64,000 nt of DNA from an uncultured Prochlorococcus sp. (lineage in GTDB: Bacteria > Cyanobacteriota > Cyanobacteriia > PCC-6307 > Cyanobiaceae). This document shows positions 29,724 to 39,890 of this stretch, piece after piece; within the stretch, counting starts at the first letter, position 1; each line of letters begins with the position of its first letter. Below the pieces are notes generated by a model. That model made no database searches, had not been told where the DNA came from, and saw only the letters and a program-made list of their open reading frames with translations. A program made the translations under genes and the position numbers. Where the stretch lies: positions 145,258-209,257 of the forward strand of contig CACMXO010000001.1 in NCBI GenBank assembly GCA_902617605.1, given 5' to 3'.

Positions 29724-30347
29724 ATGGTAATAGATCATCCAATTTTTTTGGAAAGCATCAGATTCATAAGATCTCGTTTAGTAGCCAATGATCTAAATTA
29801 TTTGGAAAAAAAAGTTTTAGAGAGATTAGTCCATACTTCAGGAGATTTTACAGTTCAAAATCTTGTAAATTTTAGTGAAGGTGCTTGTGAAAAGGGTCTT
29901 CAGGCACTTAAAAATGGTGCTCCTATTTTAACTGATACCGATATGGCAGCAGCAGCAATAAAATCTATGGCAGAAAATACCACTAGAAATAAAGTATTCA
30001 CCGCTAGAATGTGGTTTGGAAAAAATAATCATACAAACTTAACTAAAACTGCATATGGCTTAAGTGAAGGTTGGAAGGAGTTATCCGCTATAAATTCTGG
30101 AAGCAAATCTCCTGTTGTAGTTATTGGCAGTTCGCCTACAGCGTTAACTTATTTAATTGATATTTTAGAAAATGCAAAAGATTTACCTAGTTTAATTATC
30201 GGAATGCCTGTTGGATTTATTGGAGTAGAGAATAGCAAAAACAAACTGATTTCCACCGATCTTCCTAGAATTGTTTTGAATTCAACTAGAGGAGGTGCTG
30301 CTATGGCAGCAGCTGCGGTTAATGCTTTATTGAGGGAAACAATTTAA
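29724..30347 (+). CDS. cobH/cbiC: Precorrin-8X methylmutase
   Basis: The 207-residue enzyme moves a methyl group from C11 to C12 of the corrin ring, giving hydrogenobyrinate or cobyrinate in B12 synthesis. The probable catalytic histidine is His37 (LVHTSGDFT). GMPVGFIGVENSK and the terminal ..LNSTRGGAAMAAAAVNALLRE are family signatures. Prochlorococcus makes pseudocobalamin, so the pathway is expected. It stands alone between divergent holA and convergent mutS. Confidence 0.96.
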   Translation: MVIDHPIFLESIRFIRSRLVANDLNYLEKKVLERLVHTSGDFTVQNLVNFSEGACEKGLQALKNGAPILTDTDMAAAAIKSMAENTTRNKVFTARMWFGKNNHTNLTKTAYGLSEGWKELSAINSGSKSPVVVIGSSPTALTYLIDILENAKDLPSLIIGMPVGFIGVENSKNKLISTDLPRIVLNSTRGGAAMAAAAVNALLRETI

Positions 30348-30378
30348 AAAGTATTTATTTTATAAAAATGACAAAAAT

Positions 30379-33120
30379 CTACTTAATGTCATAATTTAAT
30401 TTGTTATTTTCTTCTAAAGAATTTAAAACTGATTTTGCTTTTTCTATAACTTCTTTTGGAACTCCTGCTAATTTAGCTGCTTCTATGCCATAGCTTTTGT
30501 TTGAGCCCCCTTTAACAATCCTGTGGTTAAAGATTAGCTGATCGTTAGTTTGTTCTACTAAAACTTGAAAATTTTGTATATTCTTATTTGAATTTTTCAA
30601 ATAATTCAGCTCATGATAGTGCGTAGCAAAAATAGTATTACATTGAATTTTTTTTGCAAGATATTCACTTACTGACCAAGCTATTGAAAGTCCATCAAAA
30701 GTAGATGTTCCTCTGCCTATCTCATCAAGTAAAACTAGTGAGCTAGAAGTTGCCTGATTTAGAATTGATGCAGTTTCAGACATTTCTACCATAAATGTTG
30801 ATTGTCCAGATGATTGATCATCAACTGCCCCAATTCTTGTGAAAATCCTATCTGCAATCTTGATTTCAGCATTATTAGCAGGAACAAAGCTACCAATTTG
30901 TGTGAGAATTTGTATTAAACCAAGTTGTCTTATAAAGCAACTTTTTCCGCTTGCATTGGGACCCGTTAATATAATTAATTTTTGATTCTCCTCAAAAGAG
31001 ATATCGTTTGCTACAAACTTTTTATCACTTAACAATTGCTCTACAATTGGATTTCTTCCTGCGATAATTTTTGTACTATTTTTTGTCATTGAATCATTTA
31101 TTGGTATTAATGAAGGTTTTATAAAATTGTTTTCTACTGCAGTAATTGATAAACCAAGTAGTGCATCAAGAGATGCTATGGATTTTGCGATTGATCTTAT
31201 TTGTTTTGTTTTTTCAGCAACTATATTTCTTAATTCGCAGAAAATTTCATATTCTTTTGATGAAGCTCTACTTTTTATTTGGAAAATCTTATTTTCTTTA
31301 TTTTTAATTTCTGAAGTGATATATCTTTCTTCATTAGTAAGTGTTTGCCTTTTGATCCAATGTTGTGGAGCTAAATTAACTTTTGACTTATTTATAGTAA
31401 TGTAATAACCGAAATTTTTATGAAATTGAATTTTTAGGTTTGAAATTTTGCTAATTTTCCTTTCCTTTAATTCCTCTTTATTTAGCCACTCAGAGTAATC
31501 ATCCATTAAATTGCGTAAACCATCTAATATATTGTCAACACCATCGTGGATCATGCCTCCTTCACTAATATTCAGGGGAGGATTTTCTACTAGTTTAAAA
31601 CTGATAGTATCAGCTAATTCTAAGAGTCCTTCATCAATATTTCTTAATTGATCAGTCCAATCTGGAAGATCATATTTAAATAATTCAATTATGGATTTTA
31701 GTCTAGGCAATTTTTTTAAACCTTCAGCTATTGCAATTAAGTCTCTGGGACTTGCATGACCTGCACAAGCTCTACCTGCAAGTCTCTCTAAATCCCCCAT
31801 TGCTCTAAGTAAATTTTGGGTATCTGTACGTAATTTTTTAGATTCAAGAAAGTTTGTAATTATATTTTGTCTTTTATAAATTTCATTAACGTTTAATAGT
31901 GGTGAATCTATCCACCTTCTTAGACACCTTGCACCCATGCAAGTATAAGTTCTATCAATACTCCATAGTAGCGAACCTACATAATTGTTTTCTCGTTGTG
32001 TATTTTTGATTTCTAAGTTTTTTTGAGTTTGATAATCAATAATTAATTTGTTGTGACCATATTGGATTTGTGGAAAGTCTAATGAGATTTTTAAAGAAGA
32101 ATCTTTATCTAAATTTGAAGGATTAATTTTTTCTAAATAATTTAATAAACCTCCAAGTGATCTAGTTGCATTGTTTAAATTTTTAAGTCCTATTCCCTCT
32201 AGGTTTGCAATTTGGAAATAATTTTTTATTAGATAATTTGCTTCATTAATTCCAAAATTAGTCTCTTGAGAAACAGTATATGTAATTTGACTATTTCCTT
32301 TAATTAATAAATTTCTCACTGCATTGCTTCCTACAATGATTTCTGAAGAATCTAATTTAATAATTTCATCAAATAGTTTTGACAGAGATTGGCCTTCTAA
32401 AGTGATTAATTCTCCTGTGCTTACATCAGCTTTTGATATACCCCATTCATAAGATTCATCTGAGTTTTCTCCTGATAAGTAAATAGCAGTAATCCAATTA
32501 TTTTTCTTTGCTATCAACATCCCCTCTTCAATTACAGTTCCAGGAGTAATTATTCTTGTTATTCCTCTTTTAATTGGAGTCCCATAATTTCCAGAACTTT
32601 TTTCTAATTGATCGCATATAACCACAGAATAATTTTTTTTAATTAAATCAGCACAGTATCTCTCCATTGCATGATGGGGAACCCCAGCCATAGGGATCTT
32701 ACCAATCTCTTTGCCAGCATCTTTACTGGTAAGCGTTATTTCTAAAAGGTTAGATATTAATACAGCGTCCTCAAAAAAACATTCAAAAAAATCTCCTAAT
32801 CTATAAAGTAATAACCTATCTTGATTTTCTTCTTTTAGTGTTACATAATGCTTCATTACAGGAGTTAATTTCAGTTTTGAAACTGTTTTATAGCTATAAG
32901 ATTCCTCATTGATGCAAACGTTTTTGTTATTTGAAATTAAATCAGTCTTGAATTTATTTATTAAATTAGTTGAATTTTTTCTTTGTCTGGGTCTTTTTTG
33001 CGATTCTTTTTTTAAATCTTCCAAAGATAAATCTTCTGGAATTTTTGTTATTTCTTTTTGTTCATTATTATCATTACCAATCGCAAATAAATTCTTTTGA
33101 ATTATCGTATCTTCTTGCAT
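30379..33120 (-). CDS. mutS: DNA mismatch repair protein MutS
   Basis: The 913-residue MutS1 protein binds mismatches. The mismatch-reading segment is [14 protein letters not shown] near 105-118, and the ATPase carries Walker A GPNASGKS near 720 and [17 protein letters not shown]. Compared with E. coli, about 80 extra residues precede the N-terminal domain. They include QKNLF at 8-12, resembling a sliding-clamp-binding peptide, and a basic KRPRQRK stretch. It is followed by the divergent psbZ gene across 140 bases. Confidence 0.96.
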   Translation of the reverse strand: MQEDTIIQKNLFAIGNDNNEQKEITKIPEDLSLEDLKKESQKRPRQRKNSTNLINKFKTDLISNNKNVCINEESYSYKTVSKLKLTPVMKHYVTLKEENQDRLLLYRLGDFFECFFEDAVLISNLLEITLTSKDAGKEIGKIPMAGVPHHAMERYCADLIKKNYSVVICDQLEKSSGNYGTPIKRGITRIITPGTVIEEGMLIAKKNNWITAIYLSGENSDESYEWGISKADVSTGELITLEGQSLSKLFDEIIKLDSSEIIVGSNAVRNLLIKGNSQITYTVSQETNFGINEANYLIKNYFQIANLEGIGLKNLNNATRSLGGLLNYLEKINPSNLDKDSSLKISLDFPQIQYGHNKLIIDYQTQKNLEIKNTQRENNYVGSLLWSIDRTYTCMGARCLRRWIDSPLLNVNEIYKRQNIITNFLESKKLRTDTQNLLRAMGDLERLAGRACAGHASPRDLIAIAEGLKKLPRLKSIIELFKYDLPDWTDQLRNIDEGLLELADTISFKLVENPPLNISEGGMIHDGVDNILDGLRNLMDDYSEWLNKEELKERKISKISNLKIQFHKNFGYYITINKSKVNLAPQHWIKRQTLTNEERYITSEIKNKENKIFQIKSRASSKEYEIFCELRNIVAEKTKQIRSIAKSIASLDALLGLSITAVENNFIKPSLIPINDSMTKNSTKIIAGRNPIVEQLLSDKKFVANDISFEENQKLIILTGPNASGKSCFIRQLGLIQILTQIGSFVPANNAEIKIADRIFTRIGAVDDQSSGQSTFMVEMSETASILNQATSSSLVLLDEIGRGTSTFDGLSIAWSVSEYLAKKIQCNTIFATHYHELNYLKNSNKNIQNFQVLVEQTNDQLIFNHRIVKGGSNKSYGIEAAKLAGVPKEVIEKAKSVLNSLEENNKLNYDIK

Positions 33121-33232
33121 ACTTTTTTAATTCCTAAATAGATATTAGGTAGAAATTTTTTTTTTGCATTTAAAGTGGCTAAAGTATGTAAATTTTCTCT
33201 AAAAATTATCATTTTCATGAGATTATAGTATT

Positions 33233-33238
33233 TATAAT
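33233..33238 (+). promoter_or_regulatory. Candidate -10 element for psbZ
   Basis: A perfect TATAAT lies 22 bases before the psbZ ATG in the 140-base spacer divergent from mutS. A second TATAGT is at 33224-33229. No clear -35 was found at the expected distance. Confidence 0.4.
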
Positions 33239-33260
33239 ATTTGAAACCTAAGACTGAATT

Positions 33261-33458
33261 ATGCAGGCTGTTAACTTTTTCTTCGTAAATGCTCTATTAT
33301 TTGCTTCTTTAATTGCGGTAGTTGGAGTACCCGTTTTATATGTGACTCAACCTTCTACTGAAGAAGGACAGCGAGAAAGTAGGAGAAAAATTTATTCTAT
33401 TGCTGCTGTTTGGGTTGTTTTGGTTTTTGTTACAGGGATAGTTTCTTCATTAGTTTGA
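33261..33458 (+). CDS. psbZ: Photosystem II protein PsbZ
   Basis: The 65-residue hydrophobic protein has two membrane helices (about 5-27 and 43-63) separated by a charged loop with PSTEEGQRESRRKI. This matches PsbZ (Ycf9), which sits at the PSII edge and stabilises the core and antenna contact. The usual length is 62. It stands as a short own unit before ribH, 49 bases downstream on the same strand. Confidence 0.95.
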   Translation: MQAVNFFFVNALLFASLIAVVGVPVLYVTQPSTEEGQRESRRKIYSIAAVWVVLVFVTGIVSSLV

Positions 33459-33507
33459 ACTTAATACCTTTTCGTGAGAGTCTATTAATATATCTAAGTT
33501 AAATTTA

Positions 33508-33984
33508 ATGGCTATTTTTGAGGGTTCTTTTACTAATGCCTCTACTTTAAAAGTTGGGATTGTAATAGCAAGATTTAATGATTTAATTACAAATAAAATT
33601 TTATCTGGTTGTCTTGATTGTTTAAATAGACATGGTTTAGATACTTCAGAATTAAGCAATCAAGTAGATATAGTATGGGTTCCAGGTTCATTCGAATTAC
33701 CGATCGCAGCTAAAACCCTCATGAAAAAAAAGAGTTATGACGTTGTAATTGCTCTTGGGGCTGTTATCCGTGGTGAAACTTCCCACTATGATGTAGTTAT
33801 ATCTGAGGCGAGTAAAGGTATTTCGCAAGTTTCAAATGAAAATAATGTTCCAATTATTTTTGGAGTTTTAACTACTGATACTATGCAGCAGGCTTTAGAA
33901 AGAGCAGGGATTAAAAATAATCTTGGTTGGAATTATGCTTTACAAGCAATTGAGATGGGATCCTTAATTAAAAATTTAAATTAA
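33508..33984 (+). CDS. ribH: 6,7-dimethyl-8-ribityllumazine synthase
   Basis: The 158-residue protein performs the penultimate step of riboflavin synthesis. Characteristic motifs are VPGSFELP (58-65), [12 protein letters not shown] (84-95) with catalytic His93, and the C-terminal [12 protein letters not shown]. Length is normal. It follows psbZ in the same direction and precedes tRNA-Gly by 61 bases. Confidence 0.97.
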   Translation: MAIFEGSFTNASTLKVGIVIARFNDLITNKILSGCLDCLNRHGLDTSELSNQVDIVWVPGSFELPIAAKTLMKKKSYDVVIALGAVIRGETSHYDVVISEASKGISQVSNENNVPIIFGVLTTDTMQQALERAGIKNNLGWNYALQAIEMGSLIKNLN

Positions 33985-34028
33985 TTGAAAAAAATTTAAT
34001 TTTTTTATCATTGATCCCTTCTTTGAGA

Positions 34029-34034
34029 TAAAAT
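34029..34034 (+). promoter_or_regulatory. Candidate -10 element for tRNA-Gly
   Basis: TAAAAT lies 11 bases before the tRNA 5' end, within GAGATAAAATAAAAAAG. The spacing fits a tRNA promoter, but the element is simple and the region is AT-rich. Confidence 0.3.
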
Positions 34035-34045
34035 AAAAAAGTTAT

Positions 34046-34117
34046 GCGGATGTAGCTCAGTGGTAGAGCATCTCCTTGCCAAGGAGAATGTCGAGAGTTC
34101 GAATCTCTTCATCCGCT
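34046..34117 (+). tRNA. tRNA-Gly (GCC)
   Basis: The 72-base sequence folds as a full cloverleaf. The acceptor arm GCGGATG pairs with CATCCGC, the D-loop contains AGCTCAGTGGTAGAGC, the anticodon stem CTCCT/AGGAG carries loop TTGCCAA with anticodon GCC (34078-34080), and the T-arm is GAGAGTTCGAATCTCTT-like. The discriminator is T, as expected for bacterial glycine tRNA. CCA is not encoded. Confidence 0.98.
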
Positions 34118-34162
34118 TTTAATTTTTGTATCTTTTAGAATACATTCAAAGATAATTTCGTA

Positions 34163-34594
34163 ATGACAAGAGTAATTTCTATTGAGGATTTAAAGGGATT
34201 ATTTACAAAACCTTATGGTACAGATGCACCAACAAAACAAAAATGGGCTGAATTTTATAATGAGAATGTTATTTTTACAGATCCAACTCAGGAAACAGAG
34301 GGCTTAGATTCTTATGTAAAAGCTCAAGAAAAGCTAGTTAAAAGATGTGATGATGTTTTTTTAGAAACTCACGCAATTTCCATAACTGGGAATTGTGGAT
34401 TTGTTGAATGGACAATGGGTTTAAAAATTATGGGTAAAGAATTTATTTATCCTGGAACTACTCGTTTATTATTTGGTGAAAACGGATTAATAAAAGAGCA
34501 CAGAGATTACTTTGATTTTTGTGGCCCAACTTTTGGACCAGTGCCTATTTTAGGACCTTTTATAAGATGGCTTTACAGTAAATTTGTATCTTGA
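34163..34594 (+). CDS. NTF2-like/SnoaL-fold protein
   Basis: The 143-residue soluble protein has the cone-like alpha+beta pattern of the NTF2/SnoaL superfamily: an N-terminal helix with KQKWAEFYNENVIFTDPTQE, then beta strands including FVEWTMGLKIMGKEFIYPG, and a final HRDYFDFCGPTFGPVPILGP. Members bind small hydrophobic ligands or are isomerases; no catalytic function can be assigned. It lies 45 bases after tRNA-Gly and converges on the GNAT gene. Confidence 0.75.
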   Translation: MTRVISIEDLKGLFTKPYGTDAPTKQKWAEFYNENVIFTDPTQETEGLDSYVKAQEKLVKRCDDVFLETHAISITGNCGFVEWTMGLKIMGKEFIYPGTTRLLFGENGLIKEHRDYFDFCGPTFGPVPILGPFIRWLYSKFVS

Positions 34595-34621
34595 TTTTGT
34601 TTTTTTATAATATAGAGTGCT

Positions 34622-35077
34622 TTATATTTCACGAATCAATAAATTTTGAGAAGTAACTTCTTTAAAATCACATTGAGAATAAAACAATTTTTTATTTGTT
34701 GTCATTAAATATAATTTTTTTGTATTTTTAATTTTTTTAGAAGATAAAAGATTTTTTACAATTAATTTGCCAAAACCTTTTCCTTGATGATTTTGATCAA
34801 TAACAATATCCCAAAGCACTCCGCGATAAATCCCATCGGTTAAGGCTCTACCAAAACCAACTATTTCCTTACCAACCCAAAGACTTATTACGACATCACT
34901 GTTAGAAAGACATTTTTTTAGATCATTAATTGTTCTATTTTTTGCCCAGAAAGTATTGGTATCTAGTAATTTTTGTAGCTTAATTAATCCATTGGTTGGT
35001 TTAAGATTAGGACCTAATCCAAAAACCCTTAACCCTAAAGCTCCTTTGGCATGTTTGATTAGTGATATTTCTTTCAT
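34622..35077 (-). CDS. GNAT family N-acetyltransferase
   Basis: The 151-residue protein has the GNAT acetyl-CoA loop QNHQGKGFGKLIVKNLL near 105-121 (Q/R-x-x-G-x-G) after the strand WDIVID, and an FGRALTDG strand before it. The substrate, protein or small molecule, cannot be told. It lies opposite the NTF2-like gene and diverges from secA over 174 bases. Confidence 0.85.
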   Translation of the reverse strand: MKEISLIKHAKGALGLRVFGLGPNLKPTNGLIKLQKLLDTNTFWAKNRTINDLKKCLSNSDVVISLWVGKEIVGFGRALTDGIYRGVLWDIVIDQNHQGKGFGKLIVKNLLSSKKIKNTKKLYLMTTNKKLFYSQCDFKEVTSQNLLIREI

Positions 35078-35208
35078 TTATTAAAAAGATTTTTGATAGG
35101 TGACGTCAGCTAGGTTATTTTTGTGACTTCAATCTAAATACCTTAATCGATCGTTTCTATAAAATAAAGAGATAATATTTTTCTTCATTCTGTTGTAACG
35201 CACTAATT

Positions 35209-35214
35209 TATAAT
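35209..35214 (+). promoter_or_regulatory. secA: Candidate -10 element before secA
   Basis: TATAAT at this position lies 38 bases before the secA ATG, in the 174-base spacer divergent from the acetyltransferase gene. There is no good -35 at 17 bases upstream. Confidence 0.3.
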
Positions 35215-35251
35215 GTTTGTAATAAGATGAATTTTTTAAGGACTTTGACTT

Positions 35252-38083
35252 ATGCTAAAACTTTTGTTGGGAGATCCGAATACACGAAAGTTAAAGCGCT
35301 ATCAACCAATAGTGGAAGAGATAAATTTTTTAGAAGAAGAAATTTCTAAATTGACTGATGATGAGCTTAGAAAAGAAACTCAAAATCTTAAATCAAAAAT
35401 TTCTTCTGAATTAGATTTTAAAAAACAAAGAGAACTCCTAGAGGAATCTCTTCCTAAAGCCTTTGCAATCGTAAGAGAAGCAAGCAAACGTGTTCTTGAT
35501 ATGAGACATTTTGATGTTCAGCTAATAGGCGGGATGGTTTTAAATGAGTGTCAAATTGCTGAGATGAAGACTGGAGAGGGAAAAACTCTTGTAGCAACCT
35601 TACCTTGTTATTTAAATGCTCTTACTGGAAAAGGTGTTCATGTCGTTACTGTTAATGATTATTTAGCTAGAAGGGATGCAGAGTGGATGGGACAAGTTCA
35701 TCGTTTTTTAGGTTTATCGGTTGGTTTGATTCAGCAAGATATGAATCCAGTTGAGAGAAAGAAAAATTATGATTGTGATATAACTTATGCCACAAATTCA
35801 GAATTAGGATTTGATTATTTAAGAGATAATATGGCAACCGATATTAATGAGGTAGTTCAAAGAAAATTCAATTACTGCGTAATTGATGAGGTTGATTCAA
35901 TATTAATTGATGAAGCAAGAACGCCTCTAATCATTTCTGGTCAAGTTGAAAGACCACAAGAAAAATATAAAAAAGCTGCAGAATTAAGTCTGGCATTAAT
36001 CAAAGCAAAAGAATTAAGTAAAGATGGTATTGATCCAGAAGGGGATTATGAAGTTGATGAAAAACAGAGAAGTTGTATATTAACCGATCAAGGTTTTGCA
36101 AAATGTGAAGAGTATTTGGGAGTTAATGATTTATATAATCCTCAAGATCCTTGGGCGCATTATATAACTAACGCTTTAAAAGCCAAAGAATTATTTATTA
36201 AAGATGTAAATTATATTATTAAGAACGATGAGGCTGTCATAGTGGATGAATTTACTGGTAGGGTAATGCCAGGAAGACGTTGGAGTGATGGACAACATCA
36301 GGCAATAGAAGCAAAAGAGAATCTTCAAATTCAGCCTGAGACTCAAACATTAGCATCCATAACTTATCAGAATTTTTTCCTTTTATATCCTGGTTTAGCA
36401 GGAATGACGGGAACTGCCAAAACTGAGGAGGTTGAATTTGAAAAAACTTATAAATTAGAATCAACAGTTATTCCTACAAATCAAATAAGAAAGAGACAAG
36501 ATTGGTCTGACCAAGTTTTTAAGACAGAGCTTGGTAAATGGAAAGCCGTTGCCAAAGAAACTGCAAAAATTCATAGAGATGGTAGACCTGTTTTAGTTGG
36601 TACAACAAGTGTTGAAAAAAGTGAATTATTAAGTTCACTTTTATATGAAGAAAAAATCCCACATAATTTGTTAAATGCTAAGCCAGAGAACGTTGAACGT
36701 GAGGCAGAAATTATTGCCCAGGCAGGAAGAGCAGGTGCTGTTACTATTGCGACAAATATGGCTGGAAGGGGAACAGATATAATTCTTGGCGGTAATAGTG
36801 ACTATATGGCAAGGCTTAAATTGAAAGAAATTTTAATTCCTTTATTAGTTAAGCCCGATAATGAGCATAAGCCACCAATCCCTAAGCAAAGAAATTCAAA
36901 ATCCAAGGGAGGTTTTTCTACAAAAACTGGTTCAAATTTGAAAAAGAACATTTCAAATTCTTCAACTAGTCTTTTCCCTTGCAAGCTTGATGAAGCAATT
37001 GAAAAGAAACTCCATATTTTATCTGATGAACTTGTTAAAAATTGGGGAGATAGACAACTTTCTGTCTTGGAGCTTGATGACAAGATAGCTACAGCTGCAG
37101 AAAAAGCACCAACTGATGATAACTTGATAAAGCTTTTAAGAGACTCTTTGTCTGATGTAAAAAAAGAATATGAAAAAGTTTTGATTTACGAAGAAGAACA
37201 AGTAAGAGAAGCTGGCGGTTTACATGTCATTGGTACTGAGAGACATGAATCAAGAAGAGTGGATAATCAACTTAGAGGAAGAGCAGGAAGACAAGGGGAT
37301 CTTGGAAGTACAAGATTCTTTTTATCTTTAGATGATAATTTATTAAGGATTTTTGGAGGTGATAGAGTAGCAAACCTAATGAATGCTTTTAGGGTTGATG
37401 AAGATATGCCTATTGAGTCAGGAATGCTTACTAGATCTCTAGAAAGTGCTCAAAAGAAAGTTGAGACTTACTATTACGATATTAGAAAACAAGTGTTTGA
37501 ATACGACGAGGTAATGAACAATCAAAGAAAAGCAGTTTATGGCGAAAGACTAAGAGTATTGAAAGGAATTGATTTAAAGAGACAAGTAATAGGATATGGA
37601 GAAAGGACAATGATTGAAATTGTAGATGCTTATATTAATCCTGATCTTCCTCCTGAAGAATGGAATGTTGATCAATTAATTTCTAAAGTCAAAGAATTTA
37701 TCTATTTATTAGATGATCTTAAATCTGATGATATTAATTTACTGTCAATCGAAGAATTAAAAAACTATCTTCAAGAGCAGTTGCGAATAGCTTATGATTT
37801 AAAGGAATCACAAATTGAAAAGATTCGTCCAGGATTAATGAGAGAAGCTGAAAGATTTTTCATTTTGCAGCAAATCGATAACTTATGGCGAGAACATCTT
37901 CAATCCATGGATTCCTTGAGGGAATCTGTCGGATTGAGAGGTTATGGTCAAAAAGATCCATTAATCGAATATAAAAACGAAGGATATGATATGTTTCTCG
38001 AAATGATGACTAATATGAGACGAAATGTTATTTATTCAATGTTTATGTTTCAACCTAAGACTGACGATAAAGAAACAAATTAA
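35252..38083 (+). CDS. secA: Preprotein translocase ATPase SecA
   Basis: The 943-residue motor drives unfolded proteins through SecYEG. Walker A is MKTGEGKT (105-112), Walker B lies in [17 protein letters not shown] near 210-225, and later motifs include [13 protein letters not shown] and [11 protein letters not shown] lysine/serine-rich insertion with about 100 extra residues (around 525-650) lies between these, as in cyanobacterial SecA. It ends at [11 protein letters not shown] and lacks the C-terminal zinc-binding CxCx8CH motif of E. coli SecA. Confidence 0.97.
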   Translation: MLKLLLGDPNTRKLKRYQPIVEEINFLEEEISKLTDDELRKETQNLKSKISSELDFKKQRELLEESLPKAFAIVREASKRVLDMRHFDVQLIGGMVLNECQIAEMKTGEGKTLVATLPCYLNALTGKGVHVVTVNDYLARRDAEWMGQVHRFLGLSVGLIQQDMNPVERKKNYDCDITYATNSELGFDYLRDNMATDINEVVQRKFNYCVIDEVDSILIDEARTPLIISGQVERPQEKYKKAAELSLALIKAKELSKDGIDPEGDYEVDEKQRSCILTDQGFAKCEEYLGVNDLYNPQDPWAHYITNALKAKELFIKDVNYIIKNDEAVIVDEFTGRVMPGRRWSDGQHQAIEAKENLQIQPETQTLASITYQNFFLLYPGLAGMTGTAKTEEVEFEKTYKLESTVIPTNQIRKRQDWSDQVFKTELGKWKAVAKETAKIHRDGRPVLVGTTSVEKSELLSSLLYEEKIPHNLLNAKPENVEREAEIIAQAGRAGAVTIATNMAGRGTDIILGGNSDYMARLKLKEILIPLLVKPDNEHKPPIPKQRNSKSKGGFSTKTGSNLKKNISNSSTSLFPCKLDEAIEKKLHILSDELVKNWGDRQLSVLELDDKIATAAEKAPTDDNLIKLLRDSLSDVKKEYEKVLIYEEEQVREAGGLHVIGTERHESRRVDNQLRGRAGRQGDLGSTRFFLSLDDNLLRIFGGDRVANLMNAFRVDEDMPIESGMLTRSLESAQKKVETYYYDIRKQVFEYDEVMNNQRKAVYGERLRVLKGIDLKRQVIGYGERTMIEIVDAYINPDLPPEEWNVDQLISKVKEFIYLLDDLKSDDINLLSIEELKNYLQEQLRIAYDLKESQIEKIRPGLMREAERFFILQQIDNLWREHLQSMDSLRESVGLRGYGQKDPLIEYKNEGYDMFLEMMTNMRRNVIYSMFMFQPKTDDKETN

Positions 38084-38091
38084 ATCAATAT

Positions 38092-38829
38092 TTAATCATC
38101 TCCAAGAAATTCAAAGATTTCTTTGTCTTTAAGATTTTGAGAATCACCGAGTTTAGAAATATCAATAGATTCTGAGCTGGTTATACATTGTATAGTTTTT
38201 TGTAATTTAAGAATTTCATTTTCAAGAGAGTCTATCCTATCCATTAAATTTTTTATCACATTAGCTTCTGCATCTGGTAAAGCAGAGTGAGCTAAAGGAT
38301 TTACTTTGACGCCACTTTGATGCACTACCCTGCCAGGAACTCCAACGACAGTACTGTTCCCCTCTACATTTCTAACAACTACTGAGCCAGCGCCAATACG
38401 GGTATTAGATCCTACCGTGATGGATCCAAGAACTTTTGCTCCTGCTCCGACTACAACATTTTCCATTAAGGTTGGATGTCTTTTGCCATGGCTTTTACCA
38501 GTACCTCCTAATGTCACTCCCTGATAAAGTAAACAGTTATTTCCTATCTCAGCTGTTTCACCAATTACAACGCCCATCCCATGGTCTATGAAAACCCTTT
38601 TACCAATTTTTGCTCCAGGATGGATTTCAATACCTGTTGCTAGCCTATTAAGATGACTGAGTAGGCGGGGAATCAAAGGAATCTTTAATTGCCATAATTT
38701 ATGCGTAAATCTATGTAAAACTATTGATTGAAAGCCAGGATAGCAAAGAAATATCTCTACAATTCCTCTTGCGGCGGGATCTCTCTCTCTAATAATTTCT
38801 ATATCTGATTTAAAAGTTTTCAATACCAT
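38092..38829 (-). CDS. cysE: Serine O-acetyltransferase
   Basis: The 245-residue left-handed beta-helix enzyme makes O-acetylserine, the precursor of cysteine. It shows the SAT motifs RDPAARGIVEIFLCYPGF near 15-32, IHPGAKIGKRVFIDHGMGVVIGETAEIG, and GGTGKSHGKRHPTL. The C-terminal 40 residues are a helical, acidic tail. Its start is 3 bases after the plmA-like gene, suggesting one transcript, so nitrogen or carbon signals could affect cysteine supply. Confidence 0.95.
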   Translation of the reverse strand: MVLKTFKSDIEIIRERDPAARGIVEIFLCYPGFQSIVLHRFTHKLWQLKIPLIPRLLSHLNRLATGIEIHPGAKIGKRVFIDHGMGVVIGETAEIGNNCLLYQGVTLGGTGKSHGKRHPTLMENVVVGAGAKVLGSITVGSNTRIGAGSVVVRNVEGNSTVVGVPGRVVHQSGVKVNPLAHSALPDAEANVIKNLMDRIDSLENEILKLQKTIQCITSSESIDISKLGDSQNLKDKEIFEFLGDD

Positions 38830-38832
38830 GTT

Positions 38833-39819
38833 CTAATTAATAACTCCTATTTCTTTTTTTAATTGGTTTATTGTTTCGATACTTAAATAATTTTTAGCAC
38901 ATATTATTTGAGGTAATCTCATCAACTGAGAACGATTTTTTAATAATGTGTTTTCTACAACTGATAAACTAGGTCCATCACAAACTATATGGTTTGAAGT
39001 CTTTAAAAGTGAGAGTAATCTACTGTTATTATCTGAGATTGCGGTCATAAGCATTAATTCATTACCACGCATGCTGTGTATAATAACCTCTGCTGCCCTC
39101 AGTAAACCAGGACTTATGCTAACGATACCTACACAACTTCCAGCATTTAATTCCATGAGAATTTTTAATTCTTTTTGAAAGTCGCTCAAGTCAACTGCAA
39201 TAGCGCGAACTCCATGTTGCTTAGCAACTTTTTCTAAAGGCTGTAAAAAATATCTGCTTGTGACAATCGTGCCATTATTTGAATTACTCAAAACTTTTTC
39301 TAATTCTTCCATAGGAACTACTTCTACTGGTACATTAACTGTTGTAGAAAGGTCTTCTGCTATCAACATTGAAGCCCCAATATCTTCTCTAGGAGTACTA
39401 ACTATAATTCTTGATCCGCACTTAATGCGCCAATCAATTTCATTGGTCAATATATCTCTCGTCTCTTGTAAAGTGCATCCAAGACTTATCAAGTTGTCAA
39501 TAAGCTTCTTTGCTTCTTGATCTGGTGCTTTACTTATTTTATCTTTTGAGTAAGATGATTTTTTAAATTCTCTTTTGGTTAGATTATCTCTTACATAGAT
39601 ACCTGATCCAGCTATTGCTTCAACAACTCCATCTATTTCCAGTTGTCTGTAAACTTTGCTTATAGTATTCCTATGGAGTCCAGTCTGCATTGCAAGTTGC
39701 CTAGTACTTGGAAGTCTGTGTCCTGGGGGATAATGTCTTGCTGCAATTGCAAAACAAATTTGATTATATAATTGAGTAGATGCTGGAATATCACTTTCCT
39801 GTTGAATATGGAATCTCAC
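38833..39819 (-). CDS. plmA: GntR-family regulator, PlmA-like
   Basis: The 328-residue protein begins with a winged helix-turn-helix of the GntR type (residues about 8-78; LPSTRQLAMQTGLHRNTISKVYRQLE). The long C-terminal part is the cyanobacteria-specific PlmA type, not a UTRA or FCD domain. Known PlmA binds PII and helps link nitrogen status to gene expression. It sits between infC (72 bases) and cysE (3 bases) on the minus strand. The symbol follows family resemblance; direct function here is inferred. Confidence 0.85.
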   Translation of the reverse strand: MRFHIQQESDIPASTQLYNQICFAIAARHYPPGHRLPSTRQLAMQTGLHRNTISKVYRQLEIDGVVEAIAGSGIYVRDNLTKREFKKSSYSKDKISKAPDQEAKKLIDNLISLGCTLQETRDILTNEIDWRIKCGSRIIVSTPREDIGASMLIAEDLSTTVNVPVEVVPMEELEKVLSNSNNGTIVTSRYFLQPLEKVAKQHGVRAIAVDLSDFQKELKILMELNAGSCVGIVSISPGLLRAAEVIIHSMRGNELMLMTAISDNNSRLLSLLKTSNHIVCDGPSLSVVENTLLKNRSQLMRLPQIICAKNYLSIETINQLKKEIGVIN

Positions 39820-39849
39820 TTGATAAAAATCCTGACTAATTTATTTTTG

Positions 39850-39855
39850 ACTATA
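39850..39855 (-). promoter_or_regulatory. Candidate -10 within an imperfect palindrome before plmA
   Basis: Read on the minus strand the site is TATAGT, 31 bases before the plmA ATG. It is embedded in TGACTATAGTGA, an inverted repeat with one mismatched pair per side. A GntR protein often represses itself at such a site; this is inference. Confidence 0.3.
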
Positions 39856-39890
39856 GTGACACTTTAACATTCGTCATATAATATAAATTT

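Noticed and set aside
34127..34142. GTATC...AATAC as an NtcA-like box before the NTF2-like gene
   Set aside because: Spacing between GTA and TAC is 10, not the 8 of NtcA sites.
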